Below are positions 1 to 13,351 of a DNA stretch of 64,000 nucleotides, piece after piece. Under the pieces are notes generated by a model. The model was given only the letters and a program-made list of their open reading frames with translations, did not search any database and was not told where the DNA came from. Source of the stretch: Boothiomyces macroporosus (lineage: Eukaryota; Chytridiomycota; Chytridiomycetes; Rhizophydiales; Terramycetaceae). Where the stretch lies: assembly GCA_027604185.1 (NCBI GenBank), contig JADGKB010000081.1:1-64000 (forward strand). Direction: 5' to 3'. Numbering within the stretch: position 1 is the first letter of the stretch; each line of letters opens with the position of its first letter. The position numbers and the translations under genes were made by a program.

Positions 1-50
1 ACATATTTTTTACTGTACATTTTTAAATTTATTCAGCTTTGAAACCCCCA

Positions 51-2414
51 TTACGAGAGCATCTTTACACATCGACAGTGTGGATGGTTAATCTGACAAT
101 GGTTTAGAATATTTTCTAGTTTCTGGTCAAATTCTTGGTTCATTAGTTTCTTTCGTTTAACCCACTCTTCCTCCAACCTCTCCCAGCTTCGCTGCTTGCT
201 AGAAGCTAACTCGTCCCGCATCTTTTTAAGAGTCTCCACATATTTTTCTTTTATAGCCGCAGCCGATTCTGACGATTCTTTGGACAGTAGTCTAGTCTAT
301 GGTTAAAAAAAGATACCTTTAAAGATTCAATTTTCTGTTGAGAGAGTTTTCGATATTCTTCAAACTCGGATTTAATTCTAAACACCCTAGATTCAGCATT
401 GTGAATCTTTGTATTGGTGGTGTTGACGAGCTCTTGTTCGTACTTGTAGTATTCGTCCTTTAATTTGCCAATAGCTTTCTCATAAGCCTTTGTACATTCC
501 CTTTTCAATGTGTTGGAAAGAGTTTGAAGATTTTCTGAATGCTTGTCTTCCATTTCTCGAAGTTTCATTTCCATCTCTAATTTGGTTTTAGATTGATCTT
601 GGAAATGCTTGTTTTTCAGATTCTCCATCGTTTGCGCAAAACTATCTTGACTTTGTTTCTGAATTTGAGTTTGGTAATTGTGCATCAAAAGTGGATAATT
701 CGCCAATAGATCTGGAATTGACGTAATGTCAGAAGAATTTGATTTCGACTGAACAATCTGTAGTTCCTCCAGTAATTTTTGTCTGGATACTTCTGCCTCT
801 CTTGTCAGTCGCTTAATTTCATCATCAAAAGTGCTTCGCAGAGTTTGAATTTCTATAGCATGACTGCGATTTAACGACTCTAGAGTATTTTGATGTTGCT
901 TTTCTACCTCCAATCGATCTTCAGACTCCTTGATTGTAAGCTCTTGATTAAGGGCTGAAAGTTTCTGAACTAATTCCACAACAGCTTCCACCATCTGAAG
1001 GAGGGTCCTAGAAGATAGACTCTGAGATGGCATATTAACAACTGGAGATAAAATAGATATTAATCTTCTGTGGAATTCATTAATATCCATGTTGTTGTTG
1101 ATTTGTTGTTGCAGTGCATGAACTTTGGATTGAGACTCTTGCAATTGCGCACTAATTACTTCGTTACTCTCTGACAACTTTTCATTTTCAAGTTTAAGCT
1201 CCTTTACTAGCTTTTCAAAGCCCTTTCTTTCTTTTTCATTGCTCTCTTTTGTATGCTCGACTGTATCCAGCAAAGATTCCAAATTTTTTATCCTCGCTTC
1301 ATTCTTTGCATTTGTTTCTAAAACCAACTCATTTTCCCTCTGCATTTCACTAATAATTCTCTTCTTTTCAATGTCCAATTGACTTTCATACCAAGCTTTG
1401 ATTGTTTCTTTTTGTTTCGACAGTTCCAAGTGAAGCTCATGCAAACTTTCTTCTTTTTGCGAAAGCAATTCATTTTTGATTGCAAGTATATCCAATTCTT
1501 TTTCCCGTTCAAGATTCTGTCGAATTGCAGCCATTTGAGTCAAACTCTGATTGCAAGAATCTAATTTGGATTTGAGTTGTATAATTTCCTTTTCCAAAGA
1601 CCGCTGTTTTCCTCGTTCGATATCCTAAAATAAGATTTAAACATACAATCGCATCCTGAACAGAACTTTGTAATTGATCCTGGAAATTCCCCTCCAATCT
1701 TTCAATTTTTTCGTTTTGCGATTCTATATCAAATCAAAATGTACCAATTTGATTGTAGAATTCCTTGTTTTCCTGTACTAGTCTTTCGTTTAATGATCTT
1801 AGACTAAAGCATTCATTTTTCAATTCATCTATATATCGCTGAACCTGGGTTTCTTCAGATTCCACCGGTGTGTCGTTTTCAAAATGATTTAAAACAGGCT
1901 GTATTTCGCTAGGATATTCTTCCATTTTCAATCCTAATCCATTTGTGAAATCACTGCTCATGTCTTTTGGATTTGGCAGTTTAGGTCTAAATATATTGGA
2001 GCTTTGACTTGCTTCAAAGTTCTTGCTGGTTCTGGGCTGATCACTTATAACTGATGCTCGACTTTGCTTCAGGTGATCACTTGAATTTTTTGCTGATTCA
2101 TAAATGGTGGTAGGCGAATCTTTATGATCGACTGAGCCATCGCTAAGCGATAGCGATCTTTGACCAATACCAATAGAATTTTCCAAATCCTCTTCATACT
2201 CCTTGTTTAATAAATCTAAATCTATTTGATTCAAGTCCCAAGTCTCCCTCGTTATAGTGTCGTCTCTTTCTGGTTCTTCCTGATACTGTAAATCCAGCTG
2301 GGAAATATCCAAATCCAAGGATCCTTGATCCATTTCATCCTCATTATGATGGTGCACTGGTGAGTCTTTGATGAAATCAGAGAGAAATCTCTGGTAGGAG
2401 CTGGAGTCGATCAT
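51..2414 (-). CDS. Long coiled-coil protein, four exons
   Basis: I do not recognise a specific ortholog. Exons are 2414-1745, 1723-1647, 1624-317 and 296-51; the introns are 21, 22 and 20 nt and the spliced frame is open for 766 aa. The start is the ATG at 2414; the open frame extends upstream only from a TTG. Roughly the first 180 residues are acidic, Ser-rich and probably disordered. The rest is almost continuous heptad-like coiled coil rich in E, K, Q and L. The C-terminus ends in a short His/Cys-rich tail (NHPHCRCVKMLS). Centrosomal/basal-body scaffolds have this architecture, and several flagellar genes occur in the window, so a centriolar role is possible. That is inference only; myosin-tail-like or golgin proteins would look similar. 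Confidence 0.75.
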
Positions 2415-2516
2415 TTTTTGATTGCGAAAATTTGACAAAGTGACCCATCATTTCCTTTTAACCCAGTAAAATCAAAGCACTAATCAGTGGTAGATTTCTT
2501 TTATTACATACAGGGT

Positions 2517-4014
2517 TTAAGGCTCAGGCTCTCGTTGGGCTGGTTTCCAACGCTTCCATGAACTGAACAGAATATCAATCTCTTCCAACGGAACCCCTTT
2601 GGTTTCTGGCAGCTGCAAGAATATCCAACAAAAGAAAAAGGACAGCAGCCCTCCATATAAGAAATACACACCGCCATTTGGCATATCGCGGATGAGGAGT
2701 GGGGCTATCTTTACTGATAGAATATTAAAAATCATTTCAAAAATAGAATTAACCGTTTCTGATTTAGCACGAAGCTCCTGTGGATAGATTTCGCCTGAGT
2801 TATTGATGGATTACTTGGTATAACATAATGCATTACTCCCCAGGAACATGTGTATGCAGCCATAAAAATGTATATACAGAGAATGGCAAAATAACCTCCG
2901 ATGGTTAAAACTGTACTTTGAAAATACGCAGAGTAAATTCCAATATACAAGAAAGCAAGAGCCATAATCGCGGTTCCTGTCAACATCAAAGGCCGCCTGC
3001 CTTTGGTATCAATTACCCATAAACCTGGAAGCGTCATAACCATTTTCACCAATCCTACAAACCCAGCTGCAAACAAATCAGCTGTTCGACCTTGGATACC
3101 AAGATTTTCAAACATTGTTGGCGCAAAGTAGTTGATCAAGTTTTGACCAGAGAATTGTTGAAAAACAACTAATGGAATGCCAACAGCAAGTCTGTGCAGG
3201 TTCTTTTTTGTAATAACATCTATCCATTGTGATTTGTCATGATGATCCAAAGCTTTGGATATTTCCGCTGCTTCAGTCAAAAGATCTGGGTGGTTGCCAT
3301 CTAAATCTCTGATAGTCTTCAAGGCTTCCAGTGCTTCTGGATTCCGTGCTTTTGACATCAGCCATCTGGGTGATTCTGGAACAAAGGATAGGCCAAGCAA
3401 GAGGGCTAGGCAGGGAATAACTTGAATTGCAAGTGGTAATCTAAAAGCTAACTCACCTTGTACTTGCAATGCTGCAACAAAGTAGTTGATCCAATAGGAA
3501 AGAGCTATACCGCCTGCAACCATAATCTGCTGAATACCTAGTTCAGACCAAAAGTACCAATTAGGCGGCCTCGTATATTTGTGGGAGCGATTTCCGAATT
3601 GTACATGGCTATTGCAACCATCATGATCGCCAATCCAGTTCCTGCAACAAATCTACCAATATACACACTTGCCAAATTCCAGGCAAAGATTTGAAATATC
3701 GAGCCAATCAGGAATACACTAGCGGATATAGATATGGTCTTTTTTCTACCAAGGTTATCGTTCATGTACGATAAAACAAATACCGCAGGAATAGATCCAA
3801 TCAATAGTGAACTGGCAATATTCCCCGATAAATCGGCCTGGTTATGTGGGTTTATGCCTACCATCTCTTTGAAAGAATCAACATTGAGTATTCCAGCAAT
3901 AATACCAGAATCGTATCCCCAAGTAAACCCACCTAACGAGGTGCATATTGCGATCAAGTATACTTTGGAAATCATTGAACTTTTTCTCTCCAGGAGTGGT
4001 GCATTTTCATTCAT
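2517..4014 (-). CDS. MFS sugar porter, hexose transporter type
   Basis: Predicted plasma-membrane sugar transporter of the major facilitator superfamily, 485 aa. Exons are 4014-3558, 3537-2815 and 2794-2517, separated by two 20-nt introns. Family hallmarks are visible: GGFTWGYDSGIIAG in TM1, NLGRKKT in the TM2-3 loop, the PESPRWL motif after TM6, QQFSGQN in TM7, KGRRP in the TM8-9 loop and the C-terminal PETKG. It lies 246 bp downstream of a same-strand paralog (4261-5737), so this is a tandem pair. The substrate is probably a hexose but cannot be read from the sequence. The two copies differ in intron positions. Confidence 0.93.
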
Positions 4015-4260
4015 ACTTTCACAAGAATTATTTGGAAAGTTAAAACTTGGTCGATTATGAACGGCACCCGCAAAAAAGACGGGTCTTTGTTAATAGTGGG
4101 AAATTAGCGCTTGATGGTGTTAATCTTGGTTGAGAATGCTATTGTCAGGTCAATGCCAATCACATTACGTAACACAATCTCGATCAATCTTCCCGATCTG
4201 TATCGGATGATCAAATCGGACCCTGATTCGAAAAGCTTTCAATCAACAATTCTCTTTATT

Positions 4261-5737
4261 CTATGGCTTTTCCTTGTCTTCAATATCGACCGTAGTTTTT
4301 TCCATTAATTTCTCCACTGGTTTCCATCTTTGCCAGCTATTAAACACAATATCAACTTCTTCCAACTTGAGACCTTTTGTTTCTGGGAGTGTAGCGAATA
4401 TCCATATTCCAAAGAAAGTCAAAAATCCACCATATAAAAAGTATACACCCCCGTGTGTGAGGTTGGCAATAAACACTGGTGATAATTGAGTAGATGCAAT
4501 ATTAAATACATCAGAGAAAGCAGTCACTACTTCAGATCGAGCGCGTAGATGTTGAGGATAGATTTCACCTGGGATAACATAGTGAACAATGCCCCAAGAG
4601 CATCCATAGCAAGCCATAAATATATAGATGCATGCAACGGCAATATACCCGCGTGCATCGATTTCACTACCTTGTAAATAATGTGAGTAGAACCCAATGT
4701 AAAAGAACGCAACAGCCATAATAGCGGTTGATACTAGTAATAAAGGTCTTCTTCCAACTCTATCGATCAGATAAAGACCTACAATCAAACTTGTAATTAC
4801 CAGGAAAAGTGAAAACCATCTTTACAATTCCAATCACTCCAGTTGCAAATAAATCTGCTGACTTTCCCTTGATTCCCAAATCTTTGAACATTGTAGGAGC
4901 AAAATAGTTGATCAAGTTTTGTCCTACAAATTGTTGGAAAATCAGCAGCGTTAGACCGACGTAGATTCTCTTCAAGTTCTTTGCACCAAACACTTCAGAC
5001 CATGGCCCAATTTCTTGATTCGCAATTGCCACAGCAGTACTTTCAAGTTCATTCAAAAGTTGAGGAGATGACTCTGGTAAACCTCTTACAAAAGCAAGTG
5101 ATTCTCTTGCTTCTTCAGTCTTGCCTTTTGATAGCAACCATCTAGGTGATTCTGGTATGAAATTGATACCAATCAATAGAGTGATACACGGCACTACTTG
5201 GAAGGCAAATGGGAGTCTGAATGCGGCTTCACCTTCAACATTCGTTACAGAAACTGCATAGTTGACCCAGTACGAAATGGCTATCCCGGTAGCAACCATC
5301 AATTGCTGAATTCCAATGATTCTACCTCTTATCAATGGAGGAGATATTTCAGAGTTGTAAATAGCCACTGAAATGACCAACATCGCCAAACCAAATCCAG
5401 AAATGCCTCTGCCCAAGTAAATGGAAAACAAATTCCAAGTGAATATTTGAAATATACTTCCAATTAGAAAGAACGTAGCTGAGATGGCAATAGTCTTTTT
5501 CCTTCCTAGATTGTCATTCAAGTAAGAGAGGAACAGATATGAAGGGATACCACCGTATAGCAAAGCAGAAGCAATGTTTCCACTAAGTGCAGTCTTGTTT
5601 GCAGGAGTGAATCCCATCAAATCTTGAAATGATTGCACATTCAAGATTCCAGAGATGATACCACTATCATAACCCCAAGTCAAGCCAGCAATGGAAGTAA
5701 CTAACCCAACTTTGTAAACTCTAGTCAAATCAGCCAT
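4261..5737 (-). CDS. MFS sugar porter, tandem paralog
   Basis: Sugar/H+ symporter-type MFS protein of 484 aa. Exons are 5737-4801 and 4778-4261, separated by one 22-nt intron that falls within the Gly codon of FTFPG|LYLIDRVGRRP. Motifs: GLTWGYDSGIISG (TM1), NLGRKKT, RGRIIGIQQ, PESPRWLLS, QQFVGQN, VGRRP, HYVIPGEIYP and PETKG. It is collinear with the 2517-4014 gene along its full length. It lacks both introns of that paralog and carries one at a different site, so short introns have been gained or lost since the duplication. The 960 bp upstream holds no gene. Confidence 0.93.
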
Positions 5738-6696
5738 TTTACTGATCAGGATTGACTTTTTCAGCTGATTTATATCGACTATTTTCGGGTGGTCAGGGGC
5801 ATGTTTGGAAACCTTGTGCGTTGATCACGCAAGATATTGGGTTAATTGAATACAATCTCTCATTTATTGGGAAAAATGAAATCTTATTCCGCTACGAGTT
5901 ATCACGGCAGGATATTGGTAGAGTCTAGATTCAAATAATACGTCAAATTAGCTGTTCCTGTGACCAATAAGAAGTTGTTTAGATAGATCGAAATTATTTG
6001 GTTGGCACACAAACAATGAGTTACCCAGCACTGTTGTATTCGCCATTCAACAGTGAATAATCCAAAATCTCTACAATAATCTGTTGTACAGAGTGATTAT
6101 TCAAGATTTAATTTTTGAATGGATCAAGAAGAGCAAATGGAATGCATGCTCATATTCAGTACGATTTATTCAATCCTCCACAGGAAGCAAGTGATTTCTG
6201 ATTACACAGTCTTTCAAATCACGGCTTACATTTGAACCAATCTCATCTAGAAGACTGAAGGAGTCCATTGCGGCAGACTCAGTCAGTTGATTTACTCAAT
6301 CGCTTTAATCAACTATTATTCACATTTGAATTCTCCCAAACTTAATCCAGTTCGAGAGACTTGATGACTTTAATGAAAGCCGAGTATGGCTATACAATGA
6401 ATTCTATTAAACACTCTTGCCCAATTGTCCATCTCTGCAAATCACCTGGGTTACACAAATCAATAACCTGTATGGATTAAACTGCTGTGAGCAAACAAAA
6501 AGACATTGTGTTTGGAAATGGTGTAAATGGAGCTCCGTATCATCCCCAATCAAATCATAACATTCCATACCCTCTCGTCTGTGCAAAAACACATGCTTTG
6601 AACGAAACAAGCAAGTCCCCAGGCACCCTACATTCACGCCCTGCAACAGTTCCCAGCCCAGAGGGCATATATGAAGTAAAATGCTGAAAAATAAGT
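5738..6696. other. Intergenic region without a gene
   Basis: About 960 bp between the divergently transcribed sugar porter and the 7TM gene starting at 6697. I see no convincing coding sequence. A 99-codon frame on the minus strand (6407-6706) has no family resemblance and overlaps the 7TM start. I find no tRNA, repeat array or mobile element. It probably holds the promoters of both flanking genes and is unusually long for this compact window. Confidence 0.6.
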
Positions 6697-7727
6697 ATGG
6701 TTTCAATTAGCGACGCATTCAACGCTCTACAAGAAAACCAACAGTATGCGGTTTTTGCATTGCCTTTTGGAATAGTTGCCAGTTCAATTCTGCTTTACAA
6801 GCGGAACGAATTGTTTCCTACTTCAACTGCATTTGGAAAGCTCTTGGTTGCCCTGGCAGTGCTGGATTTATTGCAGGAAAGTAATTCTTATTAATTCAGT
6901 AATATGTGTGATCAGCTTGATTGCTCAAGACTGGGGTTCTTTAATCTACCTTCAAATCATCCCAAACGACCACTTTTTTGTTTACCAAAATTTTGTATTC
7001 ATTTCCGGATTTCTTTATGATATCGCTTACCTCACTCCGTTTTACTTGGTAACATGCATTATAATGATCGCCTACTACGTGATTTGCAAGAATGGTATAT
7101 TCAACAGGGTACATTGGCTGGCGATATTGTTTGCCTCAAGTGTAGTCCCGCTAATTTACTCAATTTACTTTGATTTGTACTGCAACTATGGTATGCTCTA
7201 CCTTCTACCGGGTTTAAATTTGTAAATACTCCTAATCTAGCTATGATGTTCAGACCAAGCAGAATATTGCTTCAGCGATAATAGAAATTTCACCGTCGAT
7301 AATCATTTTCATATTTGCTGTTCTTAGTAGAATTCAGCTCCAAAAAAACTTGGAATTTGTGCCTTTGGGTAAATTTGAAGGAAAGGAACTCCGATACAAC
7401 GCTGTTGATATTCAAATGATCAACATCATTGAAGCGATTACGTTTACCAATCTACTGGTCTCCCTTCCTGATGTGGTCTTGGCCGGCATTAGTGCAAACG
7501 TTGATTTGCATGACTCGTTAATAGATGAAGCCTGGTTTCAAGGCTTGTATAACCTCCAAGCAATAACTTCCTCCACAAAAGGATTTTGGCACTTGGCTGC
7601 CATTTATATCTCTAAATACCTCACTAGACACAAAGCGAAAGAAAGTAGCCTTAACTCTGCAACCTTGGAGAACGGTCCAACAATGCCAACTATCGAGTGG
7701 CAAACAACACAAAAAGAACTTGCTTAG
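6697..7727 (+). CDS. Seven-transmembrane (GPCR-like) protein
   Basis: Predicted integral membrane protein of 330 aa with seven hydrophobic segments. Exons are 6697-6880, 6900-7221 and 7241-7727; both introns are 19 nt, among the shortest here. TM1 is near residues 20-37 and is followed by TSTAFGKLLVALAVLDLL (TM2). The last helix ends in KGFWHLAAIYISKYL. The C-terminus PTIEWQTTQKELA closely resembles the tail of the 46790-47746 protein (METIQWTISQKIDNV), so these two form a subfamily of the window's 7TM family. A receptor function is inferred from topology alone; no ligand can be suggested. The stop is 17 bp from the end of the convergent CABLES-like gene. Confidence 0.8.
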
Positions 7728-7744
7728 AATAAACATATATTACA

Positions 7745-9036
7745 TTAGGGTTCGGATTCGAAATCGTTATCCTTCATATTGGCTAATCGGTTTAAATGTG
7801 GGGCAACTTCTCTTAATGGCAGGAATAAATTGAACTCTAACGCAGAGTACACTGAAAACTCGTTTGCGTATACATCTTTACGAGAAACTTCGAGTTCCCG
7901 CTCCACAGTCTCCAACAGCTTTGAATAATCTGTTTCTTTTGGATCATTGACTTTGGCTGCCAATAATAGACAAATAGCTGGCATTAATTGAATTTACCAC
8001 CGATTAATTTTCTGTTTGCCCTATTTACAAAGTTTTTAATAATGAGCTTTTCAAGATATACGTATGCAAACGCGATACTTGACAGTTCTAGATTCTTGGT
8101 TAGTATTAAATACATTTGACAATCCAATTTTTCCTAGCGATTTTTTGAGATTGCGTATCTGAGTTAAAGTGATTGTTGCGTCAACTCCAGGATGTGTATC
8201 TTTGAAATGCTGGTTAATTTCCTTTTTCAATTCCGATGCTGTAGATGGCTGAATAATTGTCCCCAAGAATCCAGGTAAGGTGATAACGGTTTTGTTTCTT
8301 GCAGTTTTCAAATCTGGATTATCTAAAAAGTTTGGATCATAAGCATTGGTATCGGGCAGATACGACATTGACAATGAGCCAGACGGTTCCAAGTAATTCG
8401 CAAAAGACTCTGCCTGAATTAAATTTCAAGAACCTTTTTTCTCTTTACTGCATCTATCGCAGACATGGCTGACGCTAATCCCATCATTCCTAGATATGGA
8501 CCCAAGTGAGATTTACCTGGATTCTTTTTCACTTTGCGCAGTTTAACATCTTTAAGAGGTATCATTGAAAACAAGGTAACTGGCCCCTGTGTTAAATAAG
8601 TGTACTCCTGGGTAGGTAAATACTTTTAAATTATCCACCAGAGATACTTCACTGGAGCTGATGCTTCGATTCGGCGAAGAAACCAATCTAACATTAATCC
8701 AAAGTACTTTATCAGACTCTTCCTTTGTAGTTTCTGATAGTTTGAATTCCGAGAAATGCTGATATCCTCGTCTGATTTCCATACCGATTTTTCAATCTTC
8801 TCTATCGGCGATATATTTGATTCTACAGAACAAGAGATTTGATTCAAAAAGTCAATCGCTGCTTTATCTCGAAGTGAAGTGCTCTGACTATACGGTTTAA
8901 GACTGAACGATGACTGCGGGATCAATATTGGTTCGGCTGGTGTTTCTCCCTTTTCAGGGCTAGCCGTGTTGAAATCTGACGATATTGAATTTAGAAATGC
9001 TAGTGCTGCAACTTTCCGAGATGAGTCTCCGCCCAT
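7745..9036 (-). CDS. CABLES-like cyclin-fold protein
   Basis: Resembles metazoan CABLES1/2 (Cdk5 and Abl enzyme substrate), which link CDKs to kinases through a C-terminal cyclin-like box. Six exons are inferred: 9036-8785, 8758-8624, 8604-8434, 8413-8114, 8094-7998 and 7977-7745, giving 395 aa. Recognisable blocks are AALAFLNSIS near the N-terminus, AYDPNFLDNPDL, then the cyclin fold AFAYVYLEKLI, NRANRKLIGAICLLLAAK and EFSVYSALEFNLFLP. Introns are 26, 19, 20, 19 and 20 nt. The second could be 16 nt if the first CAG were used; 19 nt fits the window's size rule. It is divergent from the AGC kinase at 9218 across a 181-bp shared promoter region. The family call is fairly safe because the order of motifs matches. 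Confidence 0.8.
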
Positions 9037-9217
9037 CGATAAAAAAATTTAAAACAACTTTAAAATTTAGACTTTTTGAAATAGTCACTCTTGTGACTTT
9101 AAGTTTCCTCTAATTCTCCGTTAATGTTTCACTTGTTTCGCTGTGGGGATTTCACAAGCCTCCTGAAATGGAATGAAAAAGACAAAACCTGAAGCCACAT
9201 TGTTTTTCCCCTCTTAA

Positions 9218-10754
<1,537 letters not shown>

Positions 10755-10946
10755 TTTTAATATATTTTTGTTTTTATCGAGTTAATTTCCGTCAGGTGCC
10801 AGTGTTGACTGAAACAAATGATGTCACTTTAACTTTCTCATGGAGGCCCAGACAAAAAGACCACAAACAGCCAGACCAGTACCAAAGGAATCTTGGTGTA
10901 AAAATTTAGATATATCACGGCCGAGATCTGCCGGTACGCTTTCCTT

Positions 10947-11864
10947 ATGTTAGGTAGAAAAGTCTCGTTTCACATTCCACACGCTCCTCCGTCTGAAAAA
11001 CCTCCGGAAACAGATTCATTCATGTTGGGTAGAGTATACCCTATTCATGCTCCAAGTAGATCACCATCTGTGCCTCCGAGTGTGACCGACAGTATAGCAA
11101 CTTCAGAATGGGATGATTTCGAAGCATTACCAGAAAATCCATCTATTTTACTTCGAAAAGTAGCAAGTAATGCTTTATTAACATTGTTACCGGGAAAAGT
11201 CGTCCTGGCTCTGCAGCAAGCTTTGAACCACCTTCAGCTTCAGAACAACCTGTCAAGCTGATACAGAGGAGACCGGCTTCAGCTTCGCGACCTTTGACAT
11301 ACATTCCTTCCTACTCTATTAAAACACAATCAGTCCGATTTAATGTGGAAAAGTATAGAATTGAACAGATTACTTTAAGAAGAATTAAACATGTAATTGA
11401 ATGCAAAACAGCAAAAATAGAGCATTTGTCAATGATAGATTCACTGCAATCAAGGTAATTCAATTGCTTAATCCAGCGAATTGCCTTCAGAGTTAATACA
11501 GTCGATATTTGGCCCACAAATAACCACATTACAGGCTGTTAAAGTCGCGTTAATGAAAACGATAGAAGCGCTAAAATCACCCGCTATGCAAGCATTTAGT
11601 CAATCAGCCAAATCTAGCTATATATCACTTAATAACACTCCAGAATTAAATGAAAATATCGTCAAAACAGTGTCAAATAGATCCCAAAGCGCAAAATTCC
11701 AGAGTAAGGTTACTACTCCCCAGTCAATCCTCGACATGCTAGCGGAAGTTGAAAAGTACAATAAACGAAAGCAGAAAAAGAAGGTTGTGAATGGCAAAAT
11801 AACAATTTGCGATGATGGTGACCATAAACAAATTAAAACTAAATCTGTGATTAAAACAAAGTAA
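10947..11864 (+). CDS. Unknown protein, gene model partly unresolved
   Basis: Two open blocks belong to one gene but need splicing. The first runs from the ATG at 10947 and contains FEALPENPSILLRKVASNALL. The last (from 11477) encodes ELIQSIFGPQ and a Lys-rich tail. A clear 22-nt intron lies at 11455-11476. The other junction is uncertain; a 20-nt intron at 11252-11271 (GTC...GAG) restores frame and gives 291 aa, but its acceptor is weak. No family is recognised. The LPENPSILLR segment faintly recalls the LPETLAIPFR and LPLAIALPFR segments of two other proteins in this window (42943-43797 and 50403-51035). Confidence 0.5.
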
Positions 11865-11890
11865 TAAAACTGTATTATCTAATAATATAA

Positions 11891-13071
11891 CTATACAACA
11901 AATCTAACAGAGTGTCTTTCTTTGGCTTTTGAAAAACTTAGAAAACTTTTCACGCTGTACAGAAAAACACCAAGAGCAACATAAACGTACATGAATCTAG
12001 AGTAAACAAATTTGGATATTTGGCCAACAGCGGAACTTTTTTCACTCGACGAGGTGGAGGCGGTTGTGTCAGTTGTATCTATAGGTCTATTTCTTGCTGT
12101 GACTTGGATTAGGTCAGGATCCGACATTGTGTGTCCTGGCGATCTCGATCTATGCTCATCAATTATGAAATTCCTTCCATTGAACGTAACTGGGCCTTTA
12201 AGTGTGAGTTTTGGTTCAAGATTTCGTTTCTTTAGTCCAAAATATATAGCTACAAAGTGCAAAAGCCCAAAAGAGCCAACAAGGATTTCAGTAACTGATC
12301 TCGAAAGTGCGTCAAACGTATCAACTGTGTCCTGAGAGAGCTGTTGGTTGATGGCACTTATTATATGCCAAGTGATAGATATTACAAGCGGCAAGAAAAT
12401 AAGTACATAAACTGCGGCGAAATTTCGAACAAAATTGATCATCATGAGAGAAGCCTGGTGTTGATACACCTCTCTAAATTCAAATGTGTTTGATGAAAGT
12501 AATGATTGTCTGTATCTGGCTTGTTTTTGCAATTCCTTGTAGCAAATAAAGGAGGAAAAGGCCATCATGACAATTGAAATCCAAATGATTATCGAATCAA
12601 CTGTATCCGCAATTGCGTTTCCGCCAGCCGTGACTACGATAAGTGGGATGCTCAACACCAGGCACCCAATAGTAATCCTCTCCCAGTTGAAATTTTCAAT
12701 AGATCCGTTGAATACAATGATTTTGAATGGTATATAGCAAATTGCGAATCCAAGGAAGCATATTGTGTGGAACATGTAGTTGAATACAATCAGAAAAGCG
12801 AATTCCAAAGGGTATCGATACTGATCCAATTCCCCGCGATGAAAAATAATAATCATTAGCGAAAATAGCGATACTGGTGTTAGCGATCGATAACCTCCAA
12901 GGAAAATATCCGCAACTGCGAGAGATCTAATGAGCGAAAAGAAGGCATTCTTGGGCAATGTAATAGTTTTCTATTGTTAGCGATATTTACAGAGAAAAGA
13001 AAGCCGCCAAAAATGATTCCAATAAGGGATGAAATCAGCCCAGTCAATGAAAATCCTATTGGAATTTGCAT
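11891..13071 (-). CDS. Seven-transmembrane (GPCR-like) protein, cluster member 1
   Basis: 386-aa polytopic membrane protein. Exon 1 (13071-12991, 27 aa) is TM1; a 20-nt phase-0 intron (12971-12990) precedes exon 2 (12970-11891). Family signatures: LPKNAFFSLI after TM1, AVAD in TM2, CYIPFKIIVFNGSI at the inner end of TM3, YQHQASLMMINFVRNFA leading into TM6, and GLLHFVAIYFGLK closing TM7. The long Ser/Thr-rich tail (RSRSPGHTM; TTDTTASTSSSEKSS) looks like a phosphorylatable cytoplasmic tail. An extra hydrophobic stretch near the C-terminus (FMYVYVALGVFLY) may be an eighth segment. The start is the first in-frame ATG, immediately before TM1. Confidence 0.85.
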
Positions 13072-13351
13072 TTTTTTCTGGAGCAAAAAGGAAACCAAGC
13101 ACAGGGACTGTTCAAATCAGAAACGGTTCACAAAATCATAAGGAGAATGAGCTTCAATGGCTTTAGAGCACGGGTACTTGTCTTCATCTCCGGCACTGTA
13201 GTGCACCCATAGTCTTCTTTAGAATATTCTTCGTGTGATGACATTTTAAGGACAGCACGCAGAGATTAGAGCTGATCTCCCAATTCGAGATCCAATTTTC
13301 AGCACTGAGCTGATGTCAGTTCTTTATAGAAACCAAAAACTATAAAAACCG

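Noticed and set aside
2414..2438. Upstream start of the coiled-coil gene at a TTG
   Set aside because: Eukaryotic starts are ATG. The first in-frame ATG is 2414. The same reasoning moved starts of the 7TM gene (13071), P450 (59177), aldehyde dehydrogenase (36127) and HEPN-like (60226) genes.
6407..6706. A 99-codon minus-strand frame in the long intergenic region
   Set aside because: No start or domain support and it overlaps the 7TM gene start. Treated as chance.
8608..8623. A 16-nt intron in the CABLES-like gene
   Set aside because: GT...CAG at 16 nt keeps frame, but the 19-nt version ending GAG does too and matches the size of all other introns. No intron under 19 nt is otherwise required.
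12012..12335. A 107-codon plus-strand frame opposite a 7TM tail
   Set aside because: It is antisense to the Ser/Thr-rich tail of the 11891-13071 gene and has no family match.
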